50,215 nucleotides of DNA from an uncultured Parvibacter sp. (GCA_947649875.1 CANSTH010000006.1:1-50215), one strand, 5' to 3'. Shown: positions 26,546-34,436, numbered from the stretch's first letter. Program-made: numbers and translations. The notes: generated from the letters alone by a model not told the origin.

Positions 26546-26638
26546 CCTCTGCAGGTTGCATTGTGGAGCCATCGTGTCGTACATAGGTCGAGGGACGGGG
26601 ATGATGTCCGGTCCTTTCGGGCAGTTAAAAGGTCAGAT

Positions 26639-26943
26639 ATTCTCAAAAAAAGATAGTAAGAGCAAAAAATATCCTAGGATATCTCTTGAATGTCCTAGGA
26701 TAACTTGTTAATGTAGCGCTCATAAGAATTGGCCAATTCTAAATGTTGTTGGGGGACGCTCTTTAGAGAGGGCTTGAGAGGAGCCCGGCTGAATGGCCGT
26801 TCGTTGGGGGTTTTAAGCTTCATCGGCATCTTTGCCACCCTGCTGGCGAACTCGATCGGAAACCGCGGATGCGGGCGCGGCACGGGTGTGCTGCTGCCAG
26901 ATTCCGGGTTTGCGAGGAGCCTCCTTATGTTTCAGGAGGGAAG
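26639..26943 (+). promoter_or_regulatory. Duplicated leader and promoter of molybdoenzyme operon B
   Basis: This is the second copy of the leader at 21681-21993. The palindromes ATATCCTAGGATAT (26669-26682) and TGTCCTAGGATA (26691-26702) are kept at the same 21-bp centre spacing, and AGAATTGGCCAATTCT is at 26725-26740. The hairpin at 26770-26786 (GGGCT / AGCCC) uses a different sequence from copy 1 yet still pairs. The ribosome-binding site TTCAGGAGGGAAG is the same. Confidence 0.65.
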
Positions 26944-29412
26944 ATGGAAGAGATCAAGGAAGGCAAAGGCACTCTGACTCGTCGCGGTTTCTTTAAAACC
27001 ACGGCAGCCGTAGCCGGAGCAGCTGCGGCGGGAACGGGGCTGGTCACCATGGCTGCCCATGCGGCATCGCCCACCAAGGGCTTGCCGGACGAACAATCCT
27101 TTGTGAACACCTGTCGTGGCAATTGCGGCGGCAAATGCGTGCTGGTGGGAAAGGTGCGCGAAGGCAAGTTGGTGCAAACGCGCCCCTATGACCCCCCTGA
27201 GGGTTTCGAGCGCAGCCGTATGGGATGCGTTAAGGGCGTTACTTATCCGCAGCGTCTCTATGCTCCAAACCGTGTGCTTTACCCCATGATCCAGCGCGGC
27301 GAACGTGGCAGCGACAATTGGGAGCGTGTCAGCTGGGACGAGGCTATTTCTTATGTAGCCGACAAGATCAACAAGGCGCAGGCCGAGTACGGCCCCCAAT
27401 CCTTTGGGTTGTGGCACTCTTATGGCTCCGAGGGGTGGCTGAATGGTGCCTACCATCAGTCTACTGGCGTGGGCTACCATCGCTTCCTCAACACCTTTGG
27501 GGGCAGTGTGATTATTCCGGGCGGCGACCAGGCTCAGGTGTACATGGGCTTTTCCGTTGTACAGCATGGCACCAATTCGACGGCTGACTACACTAATGCT
27601 AAAACCCTTATCGCGTGGGGCGCAAACGTGACTGAGACTGTGCGCTGCTCGTGGCCTTTCATCTGTGACGCTCGTGACAAGGGGGCTCGCATCTTCGCGG
27701 TTGATCCCCGTTACACCATTACCGCATCCGGGGCTGACACGTGGATTCCCGTTCGCAGTGGCACGGACGGCGCACTCATTCTGGCCATGTGCAACTTCAT
27801 CATCGACAACGACCTTATGGATAAAGAATTCCTTGCTAAGAAGTCGGTAGCACCGCTTCTCATCAAGGACGATGGACAGTACCTCAGAATGTCTGACATG
27901 GGCGTCCCTCCCACTGAAGGTCCGCTTAATCCCTGGACTGGGAAGCCGACCATCATCAATCCCGAAGTGGTATTCGACCAGGCAACAGGCGAATTGACCT
28001 CGCAGTTTGTGGCCCAGGACCCGGCCTTGAGCGGTGAATATGAGTACGAAGGGATGCGTTTGCGTACGGTATTCGACTATGTGCACGACAAAACCAAGCA
28101 ATTTACGGTTGAGTTTGCCGCTAAGGAATGCGATATCCCTGCCGAACAAATCGAGGACCTGGCCCGTACGTATGCCACCAACACGCCGTCCACTATCGTG
28201 ATGGCCCAAGGCATGTGCCATCATGTGAACTCACGCCACAATTATAAGGATCTCGCCTACCTTGCCAGCCTGACGGGCAATATCGACCGCAAGGGTTCCA
28301 CGATTTATCTCAACAAGAATCATGTTAATGTGGAGAAAACAACGCTTGTGACCAGGGAGATGTACCCCGATCCATCAATGATGAAACCGTATACGCCGGT
28401 TTGCTCCGAGCGTGTTCCGGAAATACTTGAGACGGGAAAGCTGGGTCAGAACGATCATCCGCTCAAGGTTATCATGATCGTGAGCGCCAATCCCTTCGCC
28501 AGTGAATCGGGTCGCCAACGTTATCTCGAGACGCTCAAGTATCTTGACTGCCTTGTCACGGTGGACTGCTTTATGTCTGACACCGCGCGTTATTCCGATG
28601 TCGTCCTGCCGGTGGGGCTTTCGTTCGAGCAGGAGGACTTTCTGCAGATCAGCGCCCATGAGGTAGATTTCCTCATGCAAAAGGCGGTAGAACCGGCCGG
28701 TGAAGTGAAAAGCGACTTCGAGATTTATAACATGCTTGCACCCAAAATTGGACTGGATGGCCTGTACGATAAGGACGCCGAGGGCTATCTGCGGGCGCTT
28801 CTCGATAACGAGGAGAATAAGAAAATCGGGCGCACCTATGATGATTTCAAACGCGAAGGATGCATTGCCGACTGGAGTGAAGAGCCAGCTATTGGCACCG
28901 AGAACAATGCAACGCGAAGGGTTCAGTTCTATGTGCCGCACATCGTGGCACGAGACATAGCCTATACGGAGCTGCCCGAAGAGGAGAAGATTCCTTGGTA
29001 CGAGCATGCTATGGAGGCCTACCAGGACAATCCATTGCGCGAGAAGTACCCCTTCTTCGGAAACAGCGAACACAGCAACTACACAGGGCATTCCATGTAC
29101 AACAACATACCTTGGCTGCATGAGATTTGGGGAGACCCCTATGTGATGATCCCTGCCAAGGCGGCTGCGGAGCGCGGAATTGCCGAGAACGATATGGTTC
29201 GCGTGTTCAATGATCGTGGCGAATTTGTTGCCCGTGCGCGTCTTACCGACGGTCTGCGCTACGACTCCATCGTAATTCCCCATGGGCCTCAGCAGGACGC
29301 ATACCCGGTGGGCCATCCGCAGGATCTTACGTTGTGCTACAGCGATTTGACCGGAAACAGCTCGTACAACGACTTCCTCTGCGAAGTGGAAAAATGGGAA
29401 GGGGGTGAGTAG
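26944..29412 (+). CDS. Tat-exported molybdopterin oxidoreductase B (DMSO reductase family)
   Basis: This 822-residue catalytic subunit starts at the ATG 26944 behind TTCAGGAGGGAAG; the in-frame reading from 26869 only adds leader sequence. The Tat signal is MEEIKEGKGTLTRRGFFKTT followed by an Ala/Gly-rich hydrophobic stretch and AHA. The Fe-S ligands are CRGNCGGKC plus the later CVKG. The molybdopterin core follows (for example FAVDPRYTITASGADTWIPV then RSGTDGALILAM), with a C-terminal domain starting near DPYVMIPAKAAAERGI. It is paralogous to the operon A gene but intact. The acceptor is unknown; S-oxide or N-oxide reduction is the family default. Confidence 0.93.
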   Translation: MEEIKEGKGTLTRRGFFKTTAAVAGAAAAGTGLVTMAAHAASPTKGLPDEQSFVNTCRGNCGGKCVLVGKVREGKLVQTRPYDPPEGFERSRMGCVKGVTYPQRLYAPNRVLYPMIQRGERGSDNWERVSWDEAISYVADKINKAQAEYGPQSFGLWHSYGSEGWLNGAYHQSTGVGYHRFLNTFGGSVIIPGGDQAQVYMGFSVVQHGTNSTADYTNAKTLIAWGANVTETVRCSWPFICDARDKGARIFAVDPRYTITASGADTWIPVRSGTDGALILAMCNFIIDNDLMDKEFLAKKSVAPLLIKDDGQYLRMSDMGVPPTEGPLNPWTGKPTIINPEVVFDQATGELTSQFVAQDPALSGEYEYEGMRLRTVFDYVHDKTKQFTVEFAAKECDIPAEQIEDLARTYATNTPSTIVMAQGMCHHVNSRHNYKDLAYLASLTGNIDRKGSTIYLNKNHVNVEKTTLVTREMYPDPSMMKPYTPVCSERVPEILETGKLGQNDHPLKVIMIVSANPFASESGRQRYLETLKYLDCLVTVDCFMSDTARYSDVVLPVGLSFEQEDFLQISAHEVDFLMQKAVEPAGEVKSDFEIYNMLAPKIGLDGLYDKDAEGYLRALLDNEENKKIGRTYDDFKREGCIADWSEEPAIGTENNATRRVQFYVPHIVARDIAYTELPEEEKIPWYEHAMEAYQDNPLREKYPFFGNSEHSNYTGHSMYNNIPWLHEIWGDPYVMIPAKAAAERGIAENDMVRVFNDRGEFVARARLTDGLRYDSIVIPHGPQQDAYPVGHPQDLTLCYSDLTGNSSYNDFLCEVEKWEGGE

Positions 29413-29414
29413 CC

Positions 29415-30041
29415 ATGACGCGTTACGTGATGGTGATTGATACGAAGCGTTGCGTTGGCTGCAACAACTGCTCCATGACCTGCAAGGTTGAGAACAATAT
29501 TCCCGAGGGGATTTGGTGGAGCCGATCCGTGACAGACGGTGGCGAAGCCGAACTTACTCCTCGTGGTGACAGCCCCGACAACATGTACATGCGATTCCTC
29601 ACGCTGGCCTGCCAGCACTGCGAGAACCCCGCCTGCGTGAAGGTGTGCCCGGTGGGGGCCACCTATCGCGACGAGGCCACGGGCATCGTGCGCCAGGACT
29701 ACGACAAGTGCATCGGCTGCCGCATGTGCATGGCGGCATGCCCTTATACCGGCGTGCGTAGCTTCAACTGGGAAGAGCCGAAGTACGCAATGGATTTCGC
29801 CACAGGTGACATCGATGTTCCCAAGCATGAGAAACATGTAGTGGAGAAGTGCACCTTCTGCTACCAGCGCATCGCGAAGGGGGAGGTGCCGGCCTGCATG
29901 GAGCTTTGCCCGGCGCGCGCCCGCCATTGGGGAGACTTGGACGACCCGGAGTCTGATGTGTCGAAGGCCCTCGCAGGACGCGAATACGCTCAGCTTCTTC
30001 CCGAGATGGGCACGAAGCCGTCCGTCTACTATCTGGTCTAG
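29415..30041 (+). CDS. DmsB-like four-cluster ferredoxin subunit of operon B
   Basis: This 208-residue protein has the four-cluster pattern CVGCNNCSMTCK, CQHCENPACVKVCPVG, CIGCRMCMAACPY and CTFCYQRIAKGEVPACMELC. It starts two bases after the catalytic stop. Its first 65 codons are specific to this copy. From 29610 on, the DNA is the same as the operon A gene, so the C-terminal 143 residues of the two proteins are identical. It transfers electrons between the NrfD anchor and the catalytic subunit. Confidence 0.93.
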   Translation: MTRYVMVIDTKRCVGCNNCSMTCKVENNIPEGIWWSRSVTDGGEAELTPRGDSPDNMYMRFLTLACQHCENPACVKVCPVGATYRDEATGIVRQDYDKCIGCRMCMAACPYTGVRSFNWEEPKYAMDFATGDIDVPKHEKHVVEKCTFCYQRIAKGEVPACMELCPARARHWGDLDDPESDVSKALAGREYAQLLPEMGTKPSVYYLV

Positions 30042-30382
30042 CCGAGAGGAGATACGGAAATGACTGAAAACGTTTCGACGGCCGGCGCCGTCAAGGCTCC
30101 CTCGGCACCTGCCAAGGCGGGCAAGGGCGCCACGGTGGGGATCGTGGTGTCCGCGATCGTGGCCGCGATAGGCATCGCCCTGTGGATGGTGCAGCTCTCC
30201 GGCGGCATGGTGCAGACCGCGATGAGGAACCTCGACTCCTGGGGCCTCTACATCACCATGTTCATGTTCTTTGTGGGCCTCTCCGCCGGCGGCCTGATCA
30301 TCAGCTCCGTGCCCAAGGCCTTCGGCATCAAGGGCTTCGGCGGCATCTCCAAGGTGGCCGTCATGACCTCCATCGCCGCCAC
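29610..30382 (+). repeat. 773-bp identical tract, copy 2
   Basis: This is the partner of 24667-25439. The first divergent base downstream is T30383, opposite G25440. Confidence 0.85.
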
Positions 30383-31286
30383 TATCGGGGCCATCGCCTT
30401 TGTGGTGGTAGACCTGGGCCAGCCGGTGCGCATGTGGGAGCTGTTCGCCTATTCCAACCTCGGCAGCCCGCTGATGTGGGACATCATCGTGCTGATGACC
30501 TATCTCATCCTGTCCTGCGTGTACCTGTGGGCCCAGGTGCAGAACGAGAAGGGCAAGGTGTCCCACGTGGCCTTGCGGGTGATCAGCGTCATCGCGCTGG
30601 TGTGCGCCATCCTGGTGCACTCCGTCACCGCCTGGATCTTCGGCCTGCAACAGAGCCACGAGATGTGGCACACGGCGTTGCTGGCCCCTTGGTTCGTAAG
30701 CTCGGCGCTGGTATGCGGCACCGGCCTGGTGATGTGCACCGTCATCGCCCTCAACGCCACTGGATACCTGAAGGTGGCGCGTGAGAACCTGGTGAAGCTG
30801 GCGAAGCTGCTGGCGGTGTTCCTGCTGGTGGACCTCTACTTCTTCGGCTGCGACCTTTTGACCGAGGGCTTCCCGGCCGCCTCCGGCATGGCCGTTGTAG
30901 ACATGCTCGTGTCCGGCCCGCTGGCTCCCTTCTTCTGGGGCGAGATCGTCCTGAGTGTGGTCGCGATCGTGCTCTGCGTGGTGCCCCAGCTGCGCACCAC
31001 CCCCCTCATGGTGGTGGCGGGCATCTGCGCCATCGCCGCCATCTTCTGCAAGCGCGCCCAGCTGCTGGTGGGCGGCTTCCAGCTGCCCAACATCGACCTG
31101 CCCGCCGTCATGACCCCCTTCACCGTGACCAACTGGGAGGGCGGCATGGCCCAGGCCTACGCCGGCATGGTCTACTGGCCCACCCCGCTCGAGTTCGGCA
31201 TCGCGCTGGGCGTGGTGGCGCTGGCCTTCCTGGTGCTGTTCCTGGGGCTGAAGTTCCTGCCCCTGAAACCCGCCGAGCAGGAGTAG
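30060..31286 (+). CDS. NrfD-family membrane anchor of operon B
   Basis: This 408-residue protein is about 90 percent identical by eye to the operon A anchor and shares the DLGQP-x-R motif, here VVDLGQPVRMWELFAYSNLG. The first 108 codons lie in the identical tract. After 30382 the DNA changes to CTG-rich codon use like most of the window, while the protein stays similar. The role is menaquinol oxidation and anchoring of the operon B reductase. A strong terminator follows. Confidence 0.93.
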   Translation: MTENVSTAGAVKAPSAPAKAGKGATVGIVVSAIVAAIGIALWMVQLSGGMVQTAMRNLDSWGLYITMFMFFVGLSAGGLIISSVPKAFGIKGFGGISKVAVMTSIAATIGAIAFVVVDLGQPVRMWELFAYSNLGSPLMWDIIVLMTYLILSCVYLWAQVQNEKGKVSHVALRVISVIALVCAILVHSVTAWIFGLQQSHEMWHTALLAPWFVSSALVCGTGLVMCTVIALNATGYLKVARENLVKLAKLLAVFLLVDLYFFGCDLLTEGFPAASGMAVVDMLVSGPLAPFFWGEIVLSVVAIVLCVVPQLRTTPLMVVAGICAIAAIFCKRAQLLVGGFQLPNIDLPAVMTPFTVTNWEGGMAQAYAGMVYWPTPLEFGIALGVVALAFLVLFLGLKFLPLKPAEQE

Positions 31287-31317
31287 CCTGCATTTACCCG
31301 ATGCATTGATAACCCCC

Positions 31318-31352
31318 AAGGCCGGCTCCGCATTTCGCGGGGCCGGCCTTTA
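31318..31352. terminator. Terminator after operon B
   Basis: AAGGCCGGC then CCGC pairs with GCGG and GCCGGCCTT, followed by TT. It lies between the NrfD gene and the convergent ATPase gene and can serve both. Confidence 0.82.
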
Positions 31353-31354
31353 TG

Positions 31355-32608
31355 TCACCCAAGGACCAGGAGCGAATCGTCCATCAGGAAATCGTAGAGC
31401 TTCAAATGCCGCACCCCGTTGATGTTTCTAGTGATCGGATCCATGGAGATAACGTATTTCGGATATGCATCGCGCACATGGTCGAAAGCTCCAAACTCCC
31501 GTTCGACAGTAGCTTCGTCTTGCATGAGATAGGCAACCTGGATATAACAGCGCTTCTCTCCCTGCATCACAACGAAGTCGATTTCTCCCCGCCGCGTCTT
31601 CCCTACAGAAACGCGAAGGCCGCGAGAGATAAGTTCGTTATAAACAACCGTTTCTGCTATGTGGGAAAACTCGTTTTTGGACGGGTTCTTTTTTGCGTGG
31701 AAGAGACCCAGATCGCAAACAAACCCCTTTTTCTCGTACTTAAGAGGAGTTTTGCCTGATATGTCGTATTGGTCCACGAGGGAAACGATGAAGGCATCTT
31801 GGATGAACCGGAGGTACTCGTACACTTTGGTGGCGGAAATGCTTTGGTTGTTGCTTGTGAGGGTATCAGCGATTTTCTTACCGCTGATGAAGTTGGAAGA
31901 ATTGGCAATCAGGTAATTGAGCACATTTTGGAGCGGCTCCCCTTTGGCCACATTGTTTCTGTCCATTATGTCGCGCAAGACGATCGATGTATAAAGGTCG
32001 TCGATGACGACATAGCGGGCATCGTCTTCTGACTGCGCGCAGACGAGAGGAAATCCGCCCCAGCGCAGGTAATCTTGCAGAAGATTTTCAGGGGAGGGGG
32101 CGTAATTGAACGGATAGTTATGGGGGTAGTTGAGGCCGCCCGCGTTTTCCTGGCGGTATTGCACATATTCCCTAAAATTAAAGGGCATGACCTGGAAGGA
32201 AACGTATCGCCCGCTGAGAAGGGTTGCAAGTTCGCCGGCGAGGAGACGAGAATTAGAGCCGGTCACGAAAATGCTCGACTCTCCTTCCGAGTGAAGCGAA
32301 TTCACTACGTCCTCGAAGCCTTCGACAAGCTGGATTTCGTCAAGGAGGATATAGGCCTTTTCGCATGTGGCAATGTGCTCTTTGAGGTACCGGTAGAGCT
32401 GGTCTGCGTCGCGAAGGTTCTTGTGCTCGAAAGACTCAAAGTTAATCAATGCGATGTCGGATGTTGGAACACCGGAGGAAACAAGGTCCTCGCGGATCTG
32501 CTTTAACAAAACCGACTTTCCGCATCTGCGTACGCCTACTATCACCTTGATAAGGTTTTGATGGTAGAAGGGCCGTATTCTTCTTAGGTAGGATTCGCGG
32601 ATAACCAC
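31355..32608 (-). CDS. AAA-type ATPase with DUF4143 domain
   Basis: This 417-residue protein has an N-terminal P-loop (VIVGVRRCGKSVLLKQIR), a Walker B-like segment (AYILLDEIQLVEGFEDVVNS) and the sensor segment FVTGSNSRLLAGELATLLSG with RY-x-S following. The C-terminal half (KVYEYLRFIQDAFIVSLVDQ and VVYNELISRGLRVSVGKTRR) carries the GEIDFVV nuclease-fold motif typical of DUF4143. Such ATPases are very common accessory genes in anaerobes; their role is not established. The upstream DNA is strongly AT-rich (32640-32725), unlike the window average, and suggests acquisition. Confidence 0.87.
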   Translation of the reverse strand: MVIRESYLRRIRPFYHQNLIKVIVGVRRCGKSVLLKQIREDLVSSGVPTSDIALINFESFEHKNLRDADQLYRYLKEHIATCEKAYILLDEIQLVEGFEDVVNSLHSEGESSIFVTGSNSRLLAGELATLLSGRYVSFQVMPFNFREYVQYRQENAGGLNYPHNYPFNYAPSPENLLQDYLRWGGFPLVCAQSEDDARYVVIDDLYTSIVLRDIMDRNNVAKGEPLQNVLNYLIANSSNFISGKKIADTLTSNNQSISATKVYEYLRFIQDAFIVSLVDQYDISGKTPLKYEKKGFVCDLGLFHAKKNPSKNEFSHIAETVVYNELISRGLRVSVGKTRRGEIDFVVMQGEKRCYIQVAYLMQDEATVEREFGAFDHVRDAYPKYVISMDPITRNINGVRHLKLYDFLMDDSLLVLG

Positions 32609-32639
32609 CTGTTCTCCTTGGGCGCATTTCCAGCAGATC

Positions 32640-32733
32640 GCTTCGATTCTACAATATTTTTCAGAAATATGAAATATATAGACATATCGAGATATTTTTT
32701 CACAATAATGAAATTATTTTGAGAAAGAAGCCT
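32640..32733. other. AT-rich segment upstream of the ATPase gene
   Basis: This segment of about 90 bp is mostly A and T in an otherwise GC-rich window and probably contains the minus-strand promoter of the ATPase. No precise boxes are claimed. Confidence 0.4.
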
Positions 32734-32833
32734 CGACGACTCTGGTGAGGCTGTACACGGCATTCGTGCCAGTTGTTCGAAGTCCCTAAAGGTCAACTGT
32801 TTCCACTGCGGCGCTGGTGTCTAGGACGATCAT
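32734..32833 (-). pseudogene. VapC-like PIN toxin remnant with internal deletion
   Basis: The minus-strand ATG at 32833 overlaps the antitoxin stop (ATGA), exactly where a VapC toxin should start. It reads MIVLDTSAAVETVDL and then stops at 32786. The first residues are the PIN-domain start with its first metal-binding Asp. Immediately after, in another frame from about 32796, the sequence reads LTFRDFEQLARMP, which resembles the C-terminal end of VapC proteins. The middle of the gene seems to be missing. The right border of the remnant is uncertain. Confidence 0.6.
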
Positions 32834-33228
32834 GCTTGCTGCCCCTTATTCTCGGCATCGGAGAAGAGGCCGGCTGCCTCCAGTATCTGATTGCCACGCT
32901 CTTCGCGCATTTCGCGAATCAGTTCAACGGTATCGGGGAAATCTTCTGGGGTTTCGATGGCTCCTCGTTCCTGGATGCGTTCGAGGACAAGTCGGTGACG
33001 CTCGGCGCGGCGCTTTGATTCCAGCTGCTCGGACTCGGGCAGCAAATCGGTTACGTAGGGGAGTGCCCACTTCGCATGCTTGATGGTTTGGAAAACATCG
33101 CGAAAGCGAAGATACTCGCGCAGGCAATAGATAGTTTGCTGGGAAACGCTCCGCTGTTCCTCGGCGGCGTATTCCTTCAGCTCTTCGTACAAATCCTCAG
33201 GAAAGTCCTTTACTTGCAATGAAGGCAT
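32830..33228 (-). CDS. FitA/VapB-like ribbon-helix-helix antitoxin
   Basis: This is a 132-residue protein. The N-terminus MPSLQVKDFPEDLYEELKEY followed by AAEEQRSVSQQTIYCLREYL is the Arc/FitA ribbon-helix-helix DNA-binding fold. It has a longer charged C-terminal part than usual (FitA is about 80 residues), including PEDFPDTVELIREMREERGN. The ribosome-binding site is GGAGGAATA upstream of 33228. Its stop overlaps the ATG of a destroyed PIN toxin, so this antitoxin seems to have outlived its toxin. Confidence 0.75.
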   Translation of the reverse strand: MPSLQVKDFPEDLYEELKEYAAEEQRSVSQQTIYCLREYLRFRDVFQTIKHAKWALPYVTDLLPESEQLESKRRAERHRLVLERIQERGAIETPEDFPDTVELIREMREERGNQILEAAGLFSDAENKGQQA

Positions 33229-33323
33229 GATATATTCCTCCTAAGTTCAGGAATTATGACTGTATTTTACCCTATATAATAATACTGCGAAAGATGCGAT
33301 GTCGAGATGTTCCTTTCTTTTCG

Positions 33324-33379
33324 CTTCGCCAAAGTTGCCATCTCGTGCAAAAGTGTAGAACTTGGCGACTTTGGTGAGG
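33324..33379. repeat. 56-bp palindromic repeat, copy C
   Basis: This element begins CTTCGCCAAA and ends TTTGGTGAGG, with inner arms GTTGCCATCTCGTGCA and TGTAGAACTTGGCGAC that pair imperfectly. It is exactly 56 bp like copies A and B at 6998 and 7143. It ends 16 bases before the yefM operator. Confidence 0.7.
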
Positions 33380-33395
33380 TGTTTATGTGGTAGCA

Positions 33396-33413
33396 TGTAC
33401 AAAAACTTGTACA
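33396..33413 (+). promoter_or_regulatory. YefM-YoeB operator (two TGTACA boxes)
   Basis: TGTACA at 33396-33401 and again at 33408-33413 are 12 bp apart centre to centre. This is the core and spacing known for YefM-YoeB operators. It lies just upstream of the yefM ribosome-binding site AAAGGAGG. Confidence 0.8.
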
Positions 33414-33425
33414 AAAGGAGGTCCG

Positions 33426-33683
33426 ATGCGTACAATTACCTATAGCAACTTCCGGAAAGACCTGAAAAGCGAGATGCGTCGTTGCCGTGATGATGCGGAG
33501 TCTTTGTTGGTGGCTAACAAAGATGACAGCGAGAACGTGGTGGTGATGAGCGCCCGCGACTATGATTCGCTCATGGAGACTATTCGCATCTACGAGAACC
33601 CCTACCTCCATGACAAGATCCTTCGCGGCATGAGTCAGATAGAAGCCGGCGCAGGAATCCAGCGCGAGTTGATTGATGAATAA
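33426..33683 (+). CDS. yefM: YefM antitoxin
   Basis: This is an 85-residue Phd/YefM antitoxin: MRTITYSNFRKDLKSEMRRC, then VANKDDSENVVVMSARDYDS and LMETIRIYENPYLHDKILRG. It binds DNA as autorepressor and neutralises YoeB with its acidic C-terminal tail (IEAGAGIQRELIDE). AAAGGAGGTCCG precedes the ATG at 33426. An upstream in-frame start at 33387 would run through the operator and is rejected. The stop overlaps the yoeB start by 8 bases. Confidence 0.93.
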   Translation: MRTITYSNFRKDLKSEMRRCRDDAESLLVANKDDSENVVVMSARDYDSLMETIRIYENPYLHDKILRGMSQIEAGAGIQRELIDE

Positions 33684-33930
33684 GGTATTCACCGAGGATG
33701 CGTGGAAAGACTATCTGCACTGGCAAACGCAGGACAGGAAGACCCTCAAGCGGATTAACGAGCTGATCCGGGATATTGAACGCGATCCGTTTTCGGGGTT
33801 GGGCAAGCCCGAACCACTGAAATTTGGACTGTCCGGATGCTGGTCACGGCGAATCGACCAGGCCAATCGGCTGGTTTATCTTATAAACGAGAATGGCATC
33901 AATATTCTTTCCTGCAAAGACCACTACTGA
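33676..33930 (+). CDS. yoeB: YoeB mRNA interferase toxin
   Basis: This 84-residue RelE-superfamily ribosome-dependent endoribonuclease carries the canonical sequence: DPFSGLGKPEPLKFGLSGCW with the catalytic Glu, SRRIDQANRLVY with the catalytic Arg, and the C-terminal KDHY with the catalytic His and terminal Tyr. The length is exactly that of E. coli YoeB. All key residues are present, so the toxin should be active. Confidence 0.95.
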   Translation: MNKVFTEDAWKDYLHWQTQDRKTLKRINELIRDIERDPFSGLGKPEPLKFGLSGCWSRRIDQANRLVYLINENGINILSCKDHY

Positions 33931-34172
33931 GGCGCGAGGGGCGGCCGAGCTCCAGGGCATTCTCGTGACAGGCGTTTGCGTTCAAGTCCGCCCTGCAATT
34001 GAGGCCGATGGTGCGAGAAGATACACAGGAGCCGCTGTAGCCTAGGTGCTATTATTTGCAATAAATTGCTATAAAAGGTGCCGCCCCGCACGCGGTACGC
34101 GGTTTCTGGCAATTGGGCGGTTTGGCTTGGTGGGGGAGCGAAGTTGCGCTATACTTCACTTTCGCATGCGAT

Positions 34173-34256
34173 GCCCGGGTGATGGAACGGCAGACATGTC
34201 GGTCTCAAAAACCGATGCCGAAAGGCGTGTGGGTTCGAATCCCACCCCGGGCACCA
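34173..34256 (+). tRNA. tRNA-Leu (anticodon CAA)
   Basis: This 84-base class II tRNA has acceptor stem GCCCGGG / CCCGGGC, anticodon stem TCGGT / ACCGA with loop CTCAAAA (anticodon CAA), a variable arm TGCCGAAAGGCG, and T-arm TGGGT TCGAATC CCACC (broken here only for reading). CCA is encoded. It is a tRNA for UUG codons and has served as an integration site, judging from the 3' end duplication at 34437. Confidence 0.92.
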
Positions 34257-34278
34257 TCTCTTTTGCATGAATCTTCCA
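34237..34278 (+). repeat. att-like direct repeat 1 (tRNA-Leu 3' end)
   Basis: This 42-bp segment covers the last 20 bases of tRNA-Leu with CCA and 22 bases downstream. It is repeated exactly at 34437-34478. Confidence 0.85.
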
Positions 34279-34350
34279 ACAATTCATCACTTTCATTTTC
34301 GTGCCCCTTACAGGGTGGGGTTCGAACCGATGAGGTGGAATTCCGTTAAG

Positions 34351-34374
34351 AAAACGCGCCAGTGGCGCGTTTTT
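34351..34374 (+). terminator. Terminator hairpin inside the duplicated segment
   Basis: AAAACGCGCC and GGCGCGTTTT form a perfect 10-bp stem around a three-base loop, with a 3' T-run. It lies between the two tRNA-derived repeats and could end the tRNA transcript. Confidence 0.75.
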
Positions 34375-34436
34375 AGGAATTCGCCCGAGCAATCTATGAT
34401 TGTGAGGGGTAGAGCGTTCGCCGTAGGCGGACGCGG

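Larger units (their letters stand above)
26344..26638. other. Intergenic segment between operons A and B
   Basis: Apart from two hairpins (26360-26388 and 26518-26545) I see nothing coding here. The segment ends where the duplicated leader of operon B begins. Confidence 0.6.

Noticed and set aside
26729-26977. Possible leader peptide containing LSFIGIFATLLANSIGN
   Set aside because: A similar frame exists in both leaders, but most differences change amino acids and no start has a convincing ribosome-binding site. It overlaps the real start region of the enzyme.
29337-31319. 660-codon minus-strand ORF antisense to operon B
   Set aside because: It is the same shadow in the paralogous operon. 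Its similarity to the other antisense ORF only reflects the identical tract.
34156-34392. Minus-strand ORF with the motif VPGVGFEPT
   Set aside because: This is the well-known spurious translation of a tRNA gene and its flank.
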